Part shown: piece after piece, positions 40,040-49,239 of the stretch
Layout: the number at the start of each line of letters is the position of its first letter
Position numbering within the stretch: position 1 is the first letter of the stretch
Assembly (NCBI GenBank): GCA_963800285.1
Contig: CAWDAL010000013.1
Span: forward strand, 124,001-188,000
Length of the DNA: 64,000 bases
Origin: DASUPK01 sp963800285
GTDB lineage: Bacteria; Actinomycetota; Thermoleophilia; Solirubrobacterales; 70-9
Reading direction: 5' to 3'
Made by a program: the position numbers and the translations under genes
Notes under the pieces: generated by a model
Told to the model about the DNA's origin: nothing
Databases searched by the model: none
The model's input: the letters and a program-made list of their open reading frames with translations, nothing else

Positions 40040-42593
40040 GACCTCGGCCGCGCCGCTCGAGCTGAGCGGCGCGTCCGTCGAGAGCGCGCTGCGGCGCCGC
40101 TTCGTCGAGGCGGCTCGCCGTGCCGCGATCATCGGGCTGGTCAACGCGGCGGCCAGCGAGGACGATCTCGCTCGCCGCTTCATCGACGAGCTCTGCGAGG
40201 TCTTCGACGCGGAGCTGGCCTGTCTGCTCGACGGGGGCGATGAGCGGCGGCCGGCGCGCGCGATCTCGACCGTGGGCCTCGACCGGGAGCCCGTTCGCAG
40301 GCTGCTCGACCGCCGGGAATGCGCAGGCGCGATCGAGTCCGACCGCGCCCTGCTCCTCGGCGGCAACGATGTTCTCGGCATCGGCGCGAACAGCGCCATG
40401 GTGGCCCCGTTCAGAACGGAGGACGGCCGACCGGTGGTCGTGGTCGTCGCGCGACTCCACCCGAGCGCGTTCAACGAGACCGATCGCGCGATGCTCGAGG
40501 CCGTCACGGTGGCGGCGGGGCAGGCGCTGGACCGGATCTGGGCCTACGAGGCGCGCAACCGCAGCGTCAAGGAGCAGGCTGCGCTGCTCCGTGCCGCGAA
40601 GCTGATGGGGAGCTCGCTGGAGCTCGAGGACCTGATGCAGACGATGGCGGAGGAGGTCGGCAGGGCCCTGGACTCGAATTCGGTTGCCTGCTCGCTCGGG
40701 GACGAGGTGGATGGCTATCTCGTGATGGGCAACGTCGGTGTTCCGGAGGAGGTCCTTGAGGTCCGGCAGCCGCCGGGCACGGGGCTGGGCGGCCGGGCGG
40801 TCCAGGCGGGCCGGACCCTCGTGACGAAGAGCTATGCGGAGGACGGCATCGCGCCGGAGGGGACGACCGCTCTCGACCAGATCAGGGCCGCGGTCGCCGT
40901 GCCGCTTCGCTGGGGGGATCGGATCAGAGGATTCATCTCTCTCGGCTTCACCGCCCAGCGCAAGATCACCGCCGGCGATGTCGCGCTGCTCGAGGGCTTT
41001 GCCGAACTGGCGGGGATGGCCTGCGCGAACGCCGAGCGGCTTGCGGAGGTTCGTGAGGCCGCTGAGATCGACGGCCTCACGGGGTGCCTGAACCGCGATG
41101 GGTTGCAGCGTCACCTGCTCGGCATGATCGGCGAGGCGGAGAACGGCGGGACCAGGCTGTCGGTTGCGATCCTCGACCTCGACGGGTTCAAGTCGGTCAA
41201 CGACGTCTTCGGCCATCCCAGCGGGGACGGCGTCCTGAAGGGAGTGGGCGCCGCCCTTCGCTCGAGCGTTCGAGGCGGCGATGTGATCGCCCGCTACGGC
41301 GGCGACGAGTTCGCGCTGATCTTGCCGGAGGCTTCCGAGCAGCAGGCCGCCCCGGTCCTCGACCGGGTCCGGGCGGCGATCAGCTCGCTCGAGGTTCCGG
41401 GGGGCCGGATCACCGCCTGCGTAGGGGTCGCGGAGCGCAATGAGGGAGAGACGATGCAGGAGCTGATTGCTCGCGCCGACGATGCGCTCCGCGACGCGAA
41501 GGGCAGCCTCAGCCCGGGGTCGGTGCGGCGCGCGTCGCGCAGCAAGAGCCCGGTCAAGGCGATGACCGTCAGCGGGGACTCCCCCGACCGCCGTCAGCGC
41601 TGGCGGGCGGTCGTGGGGGACATCGGCCTCGGCGTCGCCCGCGAGAGCGACTCGGTGGTGAGCGCCGCCGTGGCGGTCACCGAGCTCCAGGACGTCCTGC
41701 AGCTGGAGCTCTGCGCGGTCCTGCAGCTCGTCTCGAGCGGCCGCCTCGAAGTGGTCGCGGAGGCCGGGCCGGAGGCGCCATCGTCGCCGATTCGCGATGC
41801 CGACGATGGGTCGATCGGCCGCGCGCTGCGCGAGAAGCGACGCGTCAAGGGTGGCTCCTCGAAGGAGGTGGCGGTTCCGCTGATCGTCGGCGGGCGCGCC
41901 TGGGGCGCGATCTCCTGCAAGGGCGGTCAACGCACCCTGGACGACGTCGATGTCGAGCTGATCGCGGGGGTGGCGGAGCATCTCTCGGCGGCGATTCGCA
42001 CCGGCGACCTCTATGACCAGCTCACCCAGTCCATGATCGGGACGGCCGAGGCCCTGGCCGCGGCGCTCGAGGCGAAGGACAGCTATACGGCCGACCACGC
42101 GCGTTCGATCGCCGACCTGGCCGTCAGCGTCGGGCGTGAGCTCAACCTCTCCGAATCCGCGCTCGAGGACCTGCGCTACGGCGGCATCTTCCACGACGTC
42201 GGCAAGATCGCCATCCCGGACGCGCTGATCAACAAGCCCGGCCCACTCACCGATGAGGAGTTCGAGGTCATCAAGCAGCATCCGGCGATCGGAGCCGAGA
42301 TCCTCGCCCCGGTCCCCTTCCTCTACGGCGTCAGGACGATCGTGCGGCACGCCCACGAGCACTGGGACGGCGAGGGCTACCCCGAGGGGCTGAGCGGCGA
42401 GCAGATCCCGCTGGGCGCTCGGATCGTGCTGGCCGTCGACGCCTACCACGCGATGACCTCCGACCGGCCCTACCGCCAGGCCATGTCGCACGGCGACGCC
42501 TGCAAGGAGCTCGAGGACAACGCCGGGACCCAGTTCGACCCGGAGGTCGTCGAGGCGCTGCTGGCCGTCCTCGGCCGCGAGCAGGCGGCGTAG
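40011..42593 (+). CDS. GAF-GAF-GGDEF-GAF-HD-GYP c-di-GMP enzyme
   Basis: An 860-residue cytoplasmic protein. GAF-like domains lie at about 35-180, 190-345 and 540-690. The diguanylate cyclase has active GGDEF (430-434) and an intact inhibitory I-site RGGD (421-424) five residues upstream. The C-terminal HD-GYP has DHARSIADL, HDVGK (728-732) and HAHEHWDGEGYP (780-791). So it carries both synthesis and hydrolysis modules for c-di-GMP, tuned by GAF ligands and the FIST partner. The ATG at 40011 has GGGAG upstream; a longer frame inside the FIST gene is rejected. Confidence 0.92.
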   Translation: MPSSQSPSAETSAAPLELSGASVESALRRRFVEAARRAAIIGLVNAAASEDDLARRFIDELCEVFDAELACLLDGGDERRPARAISTVGLDREPVRRLLDRRECAGAIESDRALLLGGNDVLGIGANSAMVAPFRTEDGRPVVVVVARLHPSAFNETDRAMLEAVTVAAGQALDRIWAYEARNRSVKEQAALLRAAKLMGSSLELEDLMQTMAEEVGRALDSNSVACSLGDEVDGYLVMGNVGVPEEVLEVRQPPGTGLGGRAVQAGRTLVTKSYAEDGIAPEGTTALDQIRAAVAVPLRWGDRIRGFISLGFTAQRKITAGDVALLEGFAELAGMACANAERLAEVREAAEIDGLTGCLNRDGLQRHLLGMIGEAENGGTRLSVAILDLDGFKSVNDVFGHPSGDGVLKGVGAALRSSVRGGDVIARYGGDEFALILPEASEQQAAPVLDRVRAAISSLEVPGGRITACVGVAERNEGETMQELIARADDALRDAKGSLSPGSVRRASRSKSPVKAMTVSGDSPDRRQRWRAVVGDIGLGVARESDSVVSAAVAVTELQDVLQLELCAVLQLVSSGRLEVVAEAGPEAPSSPIRDADDGSIGRALREKRRVKGGSSKEVAVPLIVGGRAWGAISCKGGQRTLDDVDVELIAGVAEHLSAAIRTGDLYDQLTQSMIGTAEALAAALEAKDSYTADHARSIADLAVSVGRELNLSESALEDLRYGGIFHDVGKIAIPDALINKPGPLTDEEFEVIKQHPAIGAEILAPVPFLYGVRTIVRHAHEHWDGEGYPEGLSGEQIPLGARIVLAVDAYHAMTSDRPYRQAMSHGDACKELEDNAGTQFDPEVVEALLAVLGREQAA

Positions 42594-42640
42594 CGCCCAC
42601 AACCGGGACCGGATATCTCGCCGGTACGCTTCCCACCGCG

Positions 42641-43318
42641 ATGGAGGCGGACCTGATCTACGACGTTGGGGCCCATCGCGGGGAGGACACCGCCCACTAT
42701 CTGCGCTCCGGCTACCGTGTCGTCGCCGTTGAGGCCAATCCGCAGCTGGCCGACTCGCTGTCGCAGCGGTTCACAGGCGATCCGGTTGTGGTGGTGAACG
42801 CCGGAATCGGCTCGCGCGGAGGTTCAGCGACCTTCTGGGTCAACGACGCGAACGACGAGCACAGCTCCTTCGACCGCGAGGTTGGCTGCCGTGAGGGGAC
42901 GCCCTGCCATGCGGTTGAGGTCGAGTGCGTCCCGTTTCGGTCGCTGCTCGAGACGCACGGGGTGCCCTTCTACCTGAAGATCGACATCGAGGGCGCCGAC
43001 GGGCTATGCCTGAGCTCGCTGTCGCCCGACGATTTGCCGGCGTACGTCTCGATAGAAGCCCACACGCCGGACTACGTCGATCGCCTGAGCCAGCTGGGCT
43101 ACGGGCACTTCAAGCTCATCGATCAGACGCGTCACTCCCCGCGCATCCTGCAGAGGCTGGGACTGGCTCGCTTCCCGATCGGCACCTCCGGCCCCTTCGG
43201 CGAGTCCACGCGCGGGAGGTGGCAACGCGCCGATCAGGTCATCCGGGCATGGCGCTCCTCGAGCACCGACGCGTGGTACGACTTCCACGCAAAGCTGTCA
43301 TCTAAGGCTGACAGCTAG
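42641..43318 (+). CDS. FkbM family methyltransferase
   Basis: A 225-residue SAM-dependent methyltransferase. LIYDVGAHRGEDTAHYLRSG is the SAM motif I, VVAVEANPQLADSL motif II, and FYLKIDIEGADGLCLSSL is the FkbM signature. Such enzymes O-methylate sugars or polyketides; the substrate is unknown. A TACGCT box lies 10 nt before the ATG. The 3' end overlaps the convergent nei2 gene by 17 bp. Confidence 0.87.
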   Translation: MEADLIYDVGAHRGEDTAHYLRSGYRVVAVEANPQLADSLSQRFTGDPVVVVNAGIGSRGGSATFWVNDANDEHSSFDREVGCREGTPCHAVEVECVPFRSLLETHGVPFYLKIDIEGADGLCLSSLSPDDLPAYVSIEAHTPDYVDRLSQLGYGHFKLIDQTRHSPRILQRLGLARFPIGTSGPFGESTRGRWQRADQVIRAWRSSSTDAWYDFHAKLSSKADS

Positions 43319-44066
43319 GACACCAGTAGGTGGTCCGGGCAGTGTCCCCCTGGGCCTGGGAGAGGATCCTGGTGCCGCAGCGCTCGCACGGCATCCCGGC
43401 GCGGCGGTATACGCGGTTCGGCTGACGGCCGGTCTCGACCGCTTCGAGCATCAACTCCCGGGTCGCCCGGAGCACCCCGGCGAGCTGATCGTCGGTGACC
43501 TCGCCCACCGGCGTCCGGGGGTCGAGGCCGGCCTCGAAGCAGCCCTCCGAGCGGAAGATGTTGCCGATCCCCGCGACCAGCCTCTGGCCCAGCAGGGCGT
43601 CGCCGATCGTGAGGTCCGCGCCGGCCGAGCGGATCCGGGCGGTCGCGACGGCCGGGACGAAGTCGTCAGCGAGCAGGTCCGGACCGAGCCGGGCCAATCG
43701 CGGGTCGCGGCCAAGCTGGGCCTCGCGGACGATTCGCAGCTTCGAGCCTCCGAAGTTGACCGCCTCGGCACCGTTGCCCGTGAGGGCGATCCATGCGTCG
43801 CGGGCGGGTCGCCGCCACCGCTCCCCGCTCTCGTAGAGCTGCCAACTGCCCCGCATGCCCATGTGGGCGTGCAGTGCAACTCCGCCGTCGAAGTGGAGCA
43901 GCAGGTGCTTGCCACGGCTCTCGGCGTGCTCGAGAACGCGGCCGTCGAGCGAGCTGACGGGCATACCCTCCGGCCGTCGCGGTCCGGGTGCGAGCGCCGC
44001 GATCTCGCTGCCGGCGAGGCGCTCATCGAGACGCCGCGCCAGCCTCAGAACCGAATCGCCCTCCAT
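43302..44066 (-). CDS. Fpg/Nei-family (Nei2-like) DNA glycosylase lacking Pro2
   Basis: A 254-residue protein of the Fpg/Nei fold. The lysine RGKHLLLHF (about 50), HMGMRGSW, the H2TH region ending GIGNIFRSE, and the zinc finger CERCG...YWCPSC with its Arg/Thr hairpin are all present. The family begins MPEGD, where Pro2 is the Schiff-base nucleophile; here the ATG is followed directly by GAG GGC GAT (MEGDS), so Pro is missing. An upstream TTG would add MHE, also without Pro. It starts 1 bp after the lhr stop. Confidence 0.87.
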   Translation of the reverse strand: MEGDSVLRLARRLDERLAGSEIAALAPGPRRPEGMPVSSLDGRVLEHAESRGKHLLLHFDGGVALHAHMGMRGSWQLYESGERWRRPARDAWIALTGNGAEAVNFGGSKLRIVREAQLGRDPRLARLGPDLLADDFVPAVATARIRSAGADLTIGDALLGQRLVAGIGNIFRSEGCFEAGLDPRTPVGEVTDDQLAGVLRATRELMLEAVETGRQPNRVYRRAGMPCERCGTRILSQAQGDTARTTYWCPSCQP

Positions 44067-44067
44067 C

Positions 44068-47000
44068 TCATGCAACCAGCTTGCGCGGCTGGCGGCGGAA
44101 GCCCGCTTCTATCATGGCCGGCTCCAGCCCGGAGCCGATCACCGCCTCGCCGTCGACCCTCTCGATGGCGAGCTTCTCGATCTGACCTGCTCGGGCGGCC
44201 TCGGCGAGCGCGCCGAGGACCTCGATGAACTCGCCGTCGGCCAGCTTCTGCAACCGCAGGATCCCCTTGCCTCCCCGCTCGACGTAGAGCAGCGGCTCGC
44301 CCTCCCGGAGCATCACATAGGCGCCCGCCGTGCGGGCGGGGCGGCGCTGGCCCTCCAGCTTGGGCCAGGAGAGCGTGGCGCCGTATGGGTTCGCCGGGTC
44401 GGTCGCGGCGAGCACCTGGAGCTCGCCCTCGGGCCGCGGCAGGCTTCGCAGCCGCTCGACCGCCCCGGGCAGCGCGAACTGCGCTCCGCCGAGGCCCTCC
44501 ACGAAGTAGCCGCGACGCGCCGTGCCGAGGAGCTCGAGGTTCTGGAGCTCGCCATAGATGGAGGCGAAGCCGCCCGGGATTCCCTCGGCGATCGCCGTCT
44601 CGCGGGTGACGATCCCGTGGCGCTCCAGCAGCAGCTCGGCCAGCGCCCGCATTCGCGGCCCCGCGGAGGGGGCGCCCTCGAAGAGGGGGGCGCTCAGCGA
44701 CCAGCGGCCGATCACGGTCCCGGCCGCAGCGGCCCGGCGGCGTGCGAACCGGCGCCCGCCCCGGTCGGATCGCTGGGCGGCGCGGAGGCGGGGTGCCCGG
44801 AGCGGAGCGAAGGCGTCATTCGTCACCTCGCCCGACCAGGCCAGGTCCCAGAGCGCCTCATGGAGCTCCTCCGCCGATCCCTCCAGCTCGAGCAGGTCGA
44901 GCCAGAAGCACGGGCCCAGCGAGAGGCGCTCGCGGATCGCGTCGTGGATCTCGCCCTCCGGACGGTCGAGCTTCGCGTTTCCCGGCGGCGGCCCGGCGAG
45001 CCTGACGTCCTCGCGGAAGTAGAGGGCGACCTTGCCGTCGCTGCGGCCCAGGGACCCGCCGCCGATCCAGACGAGCTCCCCGCTGGTGCAGAGCTCGTCC
45101 AACCAGGTCGGGCTGTAGGAGCCCAGCCGGCGGGGAAGCACGTCCCGCTCCCAGGTCTTCGGGGTGAGCGCCACCCCCTGGAGCGAGACCAGGGCCTCAC
45201 GCAGCCGGTCGGATCCCGCGCCGGAGCGTCCGTGGGCGTCGACGTTCTGCCAGCTCGGCAGGAAGCGGGCCAGCTCGCGCTGGTCGGTTGCCTCGACCTC
45301 CTGGCGCAGCCGGGCCAGGCTCGCTCGGCGCAGCCGCCGCAGGACGTCTGACTCGCACCACTCGCGGCTGGTGCCCCCGGGGAGAAGCTCGCCGCGGACC
45401 AAGTCGCCCGATCGCTCCAGCTCCTTCAGGGCGGAGCTGGGGTCGACGCCGTAGCGATCCGCCAGCTGCCTGGTCGGGAACGGCACGTGTGATGCGGCGT
45501 AGCGCCGGACCAGGGAGACGAGGGCGTCCTCGACCGGCTCCAGGAAGCTCTCCGGCAGGCCGGCGGGCGGCGGCACCCCGAGGGCATCGCGGTAGAGGCC
45601 CGCGTCCTCGGCGGCGATGTAGCGCTCCTCACCGGCGATGCGCACCACGGCCGCGCGGCGCTCCTTGACCAGCTTCTCGAGCATCGACGCTGCCGAGTAG
45701 CCCTCCTCGGTTCGCTGCTCGCACTCCTCGGCCGTCAGGTCGCCGAGGCGCCGGAGGATGGTCTGCAGGCCGTCGCGGTCCTTGGCCAGGCCTGCCTCGG
45801 TCAGGTGCTGCAGCTGCCGGGCAACTTCCTCCAGGGCCTCCGGGTCGATGAGCTCGCGGAGCTCCTCCTGGCCGAGGAGCTCGGCGAGCAGGTCGCGGTC
45901 GAGCGCGAGGGCGGCCGCGCGGCGCTCCGCGTTCGGCGTGTCGCCCTCGTACATGTAGGTGGCGACGTAGTCGAAGAGCAGCGAGGAGGCGAAGGGAGAC
46001 GCCGTCGGCGTCTCGACCTCGACCATCGTGATCTTGCGGGAATGCAGGTCGCGGAGCAGCTCCTTCAGCGAGGGCAAATCCAGGACGTCCCGCATCACCT
46101 CCCGGTAGGTCTCGAGGATCACGGGGAAGCGGGGAAAGTCCCGGGCGACCTCGAGCAGGCTCTGTGACTTGAGGCGCTGCTGCCAGAGTGGGGTGCGCTT
46201 GCCCGGCCAGGCCCGGGGGATCAGCAGCGAGCGGGACGCGTTCTCCCGGAAGCGGGCGCCGAACAGAGCGGAGCCGGAGAGCTCGCGGATCACCAGGTCC
46301 TCGAGCTCGTCGGGCTCGATCATCACCAGATCCCCGGGGGGTGGCTCATCGGCGTCGGGGAGGTGGATGACGATCCCGTCGTCGGACCAGATCGCATCGG
46401 CCTCCAGGTCCTTGTCGTCGCGGATCTTGGCCGCGAGCGCCAGGCCCCAGGCGGCGTGGACTCGGCCGCCGAAGGGGGAGAGGACGCAGAGGCGCCAGTC
46501 GCCGATCTCGTCGCGGAAGCGCTCGATCACGATCGCCTCGTCCGAGGGGACGACCCGGGTGGCCGCCTGCTGCTCGGTCAGGTAGTTGACGAGATTCCCC
46601 GCGGCGTACTGATCCAAGTCGTTCTCCTTCGCGAGCTTCTTGGGATCGGCGTTGACGGCCTCCCGCGAGAACTCGCCGATCGCCCTTCCGAGCTCCGCGG
46701 GGCGGCCGATCCCGTCGCCTCGCCAGAAGGGCACGGCCCCGGGGGTGCCGGGGGCGGGCGTGACGATCACCCGGTCCCGGGTGATCTCCTCGATCCGCCA
46801 GGTGCTGGCGCCGAGCAGGAAGGTCTGTCCCGGACGCGCCTCGTAGACCATCTCCTCGTCGAGCTCGCCGACGCGCCGGCCGTCGGGCAGGTGGACTCCG
46901 TAGAGGCCGCGGTCGGGGATGGTGCCGGCGTTGGCCACGGCCAGCTGCCGGGCGCCGGGGCGCCCGCGCATCGTGCCCTTGGTGCGGTCCCAGACGATCC

Positions 47001-48579
47001 GCGGCCGCAGCTCGGCGAAGCGCTCCGACGGGTAGCGGCCGTCGAGCATGTCGAGGACGTTCTCGAGCTGCTCGCGGGAGAGCTCGGCGAAGGGCTGGGC
47101 CGACCGGACCAGCTTCTCGACCTCGTCGATCTCCCACTCGTCCAGCGCGGCCATCGAGACCAGATGCTGCGCGAGCACGTCGAGTGGGTTCTGCGGGATG
47201 ACCGTCTCCTCGATCTCGCCGGAGCGCATGCGGCGGGCGACCACCGCGCACTCGAGGAGGTCGGCCCTGAACTTGGGGAAGATCCGCCCCTTCGAGACCT
47301 CGCCGAGCGTGTGGCCCGCGCGCCCGACGCGCTGCAGGCCGCGGGTGACCGACTTCGGCGACTCGACCTGGATGACCAGGTCGACGGCCCCCATGTCGAT
47401 TCCGAGCTCGAGCGAGGAGGTCGCGACCAGGCAGGGCAGCTCGCCCGACTTGAGCAGCTCCTCGACCAGGGCGCGCTCCTCGTGAGAGAGGGAGCCATGG
47501 TGGGCGCGGGCGATCTCGGGAGGAGCCTTGCCTCCATTCCTGGAGTTGCCCGCGTGCTCCGTCGCGGGGAGCTCCTCCTCGAGCTCGTCGTTGTGCATCT
47601 CATTGAGGCGCTTTGCGATGCGCTCGGCGGCGCGGCGGTTGTTGACGAAGACGATCGTCGAGCTGTGCTCGCGGACCAGTCGCAGGAGCTCGGGGTAGAT
47701 CGCCGGCCAGATCGAGCGGGTGTTGGTGGCGGGATCCTGCGAGGCCTCGATCGGGCCGGGGTCGACGCGCTCGGGGGAGTGCTTCGAGCTGCCGTCCTGG
47801 TGTGGAGTCTTGCCGGTGTCGGCCCCGTCCCTGCGCTTGTTGGAGAGCGGGCTCGGCTCGACCATGTCCTCGACCGGCACCACGATCTCCAGGTCGAGCT
47901 GCTTCGGCTCCGAGGCGTCGACGATCTCGCACGCGCGTCCTGCTCCAACGAGAAAGTCGCCGATGCGCTCGAGCGGGCGCTGAGTCGCAGACAGCCCGAT
48001 CCGCTGCACGGGGTCCTCCCCGAGGTGGTCCAGCCGCTCGAGCGTGAGCGCCAGATGCGAGCCGCGCTTGGAGGGCGCCACGGCGTGGATCTCGTCCACG
48101 ATCACGGCCTCGACGGCGCCCAGGATCTCGCGGGCGCCGGAGCTGATCATCAGATACAGCGACTCCGGCGTGGTGATCAGGATGTCCGGCGGCTCCCGGC
48201 GCATCCTGCGCCGCTCTGACTGTGGAGTGTCCCCCGTGCGCAACGCGACCGAGACCGGCGCCCCGATCCCCTGCAGAGGCGCCCTCAGGTTGCGCTCGAT
48301 GTCGTAGGAGAGCGCCTTGAGCGGGGAGATGTAGACGATCCGCACGCCCGACCCGAGCCGCTCGGGCTCGCGAGCAAGGCGGTCGATCCCCCACAGGAAC
48401 GAGGCGAGGGTCTTGCCGGAGCCGGTGGGTGCGCAGATCAGGGTGTGCGCGCCCGAGGCGATCGCCGGCCAGCCGGCCGCCTGGGCGGGCGTGGCGGCCT
48501 CGAACGAGGCCTCGAACCACCTCCGAACCGGCTCGGAGAAGGGCTGCAGGGGTGACTTTGGGGTCGTGGGCGTACTCAT
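44068..48579 (-). CDS. lhr: Lhr-family ATP-dependent helicase
   Basis: A 1503-residue SF2 helicase. RecA-like domain 1 has ICAPTGSGKTLASFLWG (Walker A), SPLKALSYDIERNL, ITTPESLYLM, IVDEIHAV (DEIH box) and GLSATQRP; domain 2 has FVNNRRAAERIA, SSLELGIDMGAVDLVIQ and QRVGRAGH. A winged-helix, the Lhr-core and a long C-terminal extension (about 850-1500) follow, the full Lhr layout. It unwinds 3'-tailed RNA:DNA hybrids in repair. Directly upstream of nei2, an arrangement also known in mycobacteria. Confidence 0.96.
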   Translation of the reverse strand: MSTPTTPKSPLQPFSEPVRRWFEASFEAATPAQAAGWPAIASGAHTLICAPTGSGKTLASFLWGIDRLAREPERLGSGVRIVYISPLKALSYDIERNLRAPLQGIGAPVSVALRTGDTPQSERRRMRREPPDILITTPESLYLMISSGAREILGAVEAVIVDEIHAVAPSKRGSHLALTLERLDHLGEDPVQRIGLSATQRPLERIGDFLVGAGRACEIVDASEPKQLDLEIVVPVEDMVEPSPLSNKRRDGADTGKTPHQDGSSKHSPERVDPGPIEASQDPATNTRSIWPAIYPELLRLVREHSSTIVFVNNRRAAERIAKRLNEMHNDELEEELPATEHAGNSRNGGKAPPEIARAHHGSLSHEERALVEELLKSGELPCLVATSSLELGIDMGAVDLVIQVESPKSVTRGLQRVGRAGHTLGEVSKGRIFPKFRADLLECAVVARRMRSGEIEETVIPQNPLDVLAQHLVSMAALDEWEIDEVEKLVRSAQPFAELSREQLENVLDMLDGRYPSERFAELRPRIVWDRTKGTMRGRPGARQLAVANAGTIPDRGLYGVHLPDGRRVGELDEEMVYEARPGQTFLLGASTWRIEEITRDRVIVTPAPGTPGAVPFWRGDGIGRPAELGRAIGEFSREAVNADPKKLAKENDLDQYAAGNLVNYLTEQQAATRVVPSDEAIVIERFRDEIGDWRLCVLSPFGGRVHAAWGLALAAKIRDDKDLEADAIWSDDGIVIHLPDADEPPPGDLVMIEPDELEDLVIRELSGSALFGARFRENASRSLLIPRAWPGKRTPLWQQRLKSQSLLEVARDFPRFPVILETYREVMRDVLDLPSLKELLRDLHSRKITMVEVETPTASPFASSLLFDYVATYMYEGDTPNAERRAAALALDRDLLAELLGQEELRELIDPEALEEVARQLQHLTEAGLAKDRDGLQTILRRLGDLTAEECEQRTEEGYSAASMLEKLVKERRAAVVRIAGEERYIAAEDAGLYRDALGVPPPAGLPESFLEPVEDALVSLVRRYAASHVPFPTRQLADRYGVDPSSALKELERSGDLVRGELLPGGTSREWCESDVLRRLRRASLARLRQEVEATDQRELARFLPSWQNVDAHGRSGAGSDRLREALVSLQGVALTPKTWERDVLPRRLGSYSPTWLDELCTSGELVWIGGGSLGRSDGKVALYFREDVRLAGPPPGNAKLDRPEGEIHDAIRERLSLGPCFWLDLLELEGSAEELHEALWDLAWSGEVTNDAFAPLRAPRLRAAQRSDRGGRRFARRRAAAAGTVIGRWSLSAPLFEGAPSAGPRMRALAELLLERHGIVTRETAIAEGIPGGFASIYGELQNLELLGTARRGYFVEGLGGAQFALPGAVERLRSLPRPEGELQVLAATDPANPYGATLSWPKLEGQRRPARTAGAYVMLREGEPLLYVERGGKGILRLQKLADGEFIEVLGALAEAARAGQIEKLAIERVDGEAVIGSGLEPAMIEAGFRRQPRKLVA

Positions 48580-48638
48580 GCCGAACCTACCGACCTTACC
48601 GATCGGCCCCCGCGGACTCGAATCGGTATGACTCAGGC

Positions 48639-49217
48639 ATGGCTCGGGTCGTCCTCTTCCATCACGCCCAGGGTTTGCGCCAGGACGTGCTCGAGTGGGC
48701 CGAGTCGATCCGCGGCGCCGGTCACGAGGTGACGACGCCGGATCTGTACGAGGGCCGGACCTTCGACCGGCTAGAGGATGGGATCGCTCACCGCGACGAG
48801 CTGGGTGTCCCGGAGCTGATGCGGCGTGCCGGCGCCGTGCTCGAGCAGATGCCGGAGGAGCTCGTCTACGCCGGATTCTCGATGGGGGCCTCGACCGCCC
48901 ATTACTTTGCGCTGACGAGGCCGGGTGCGCGGGCAGTCCTGCTCATGCACGGGACCGCGCCCGCCGCGAGCCTCGGTGACGCCGGCTGGCCGGTCGGCGC
49001 GCCCGGACAGGTGCACCGCAAGGCCAGGGATCCGGAGATGGATTCGAGAGGCGTCGAGGCCGTCGAGCGGTCGGCTCGGGAGTCGGGCGCGCAGGTCGAG
49101 GTCTTCGCCTATCCAGGGGAGGGCCATCTCTTCGCCGACCCCCAGGGCCCGGACTACGACGCCGAGGCGGCGCGGCTGATGCTTCAGCGCGAGCTGGCGC
49201 TTCTCGCCGGGCTCTGA
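48639..49217 (+). CDS. Dienelactone hydrolase family alpha/beta hydrolase
   Basis: A 192-residue alpha/beta hydrolase. The nucleophile elbow is AGFSMGASTAHYF, with Ser in place of the Cys of classical dienelactone hydrolases; the catalytic His is in EGHLFADPQGPDY and an Asp in GHEVTTPDLYEGRTF. Substrate unknown. ATG 48639 is preferred to a longer frame that runs antisense to lhr. Divergent from lhr across 59 bp. Confidence 0.86.
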   Translation: MARVVLFHHAQGLRQDVLEWAESIRGAGHEVTTPDLYEGRTFDRLEDGIAHRDELGVPELMRRAGAVLEQMPEELVYAGFSMGASTAHYFALTRPGARAVLLMHGTAPAASLGDAGWPVGAPGQVHRKARDPEMDSRGVEAVERSARESGAQVEVFAYPGEGHLFADPQGPDYDAEAARLMLQRELALLAGL

Positions 49218-49239
49218 GGCGGCTGGGCGCACGCTCCGG

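Noticed and set aside
46363..48219. 618-residue plus-strand frame opposite lhr
   Set aside because: Shadow of the helicase motifs on the other strand; no recognisable domain.
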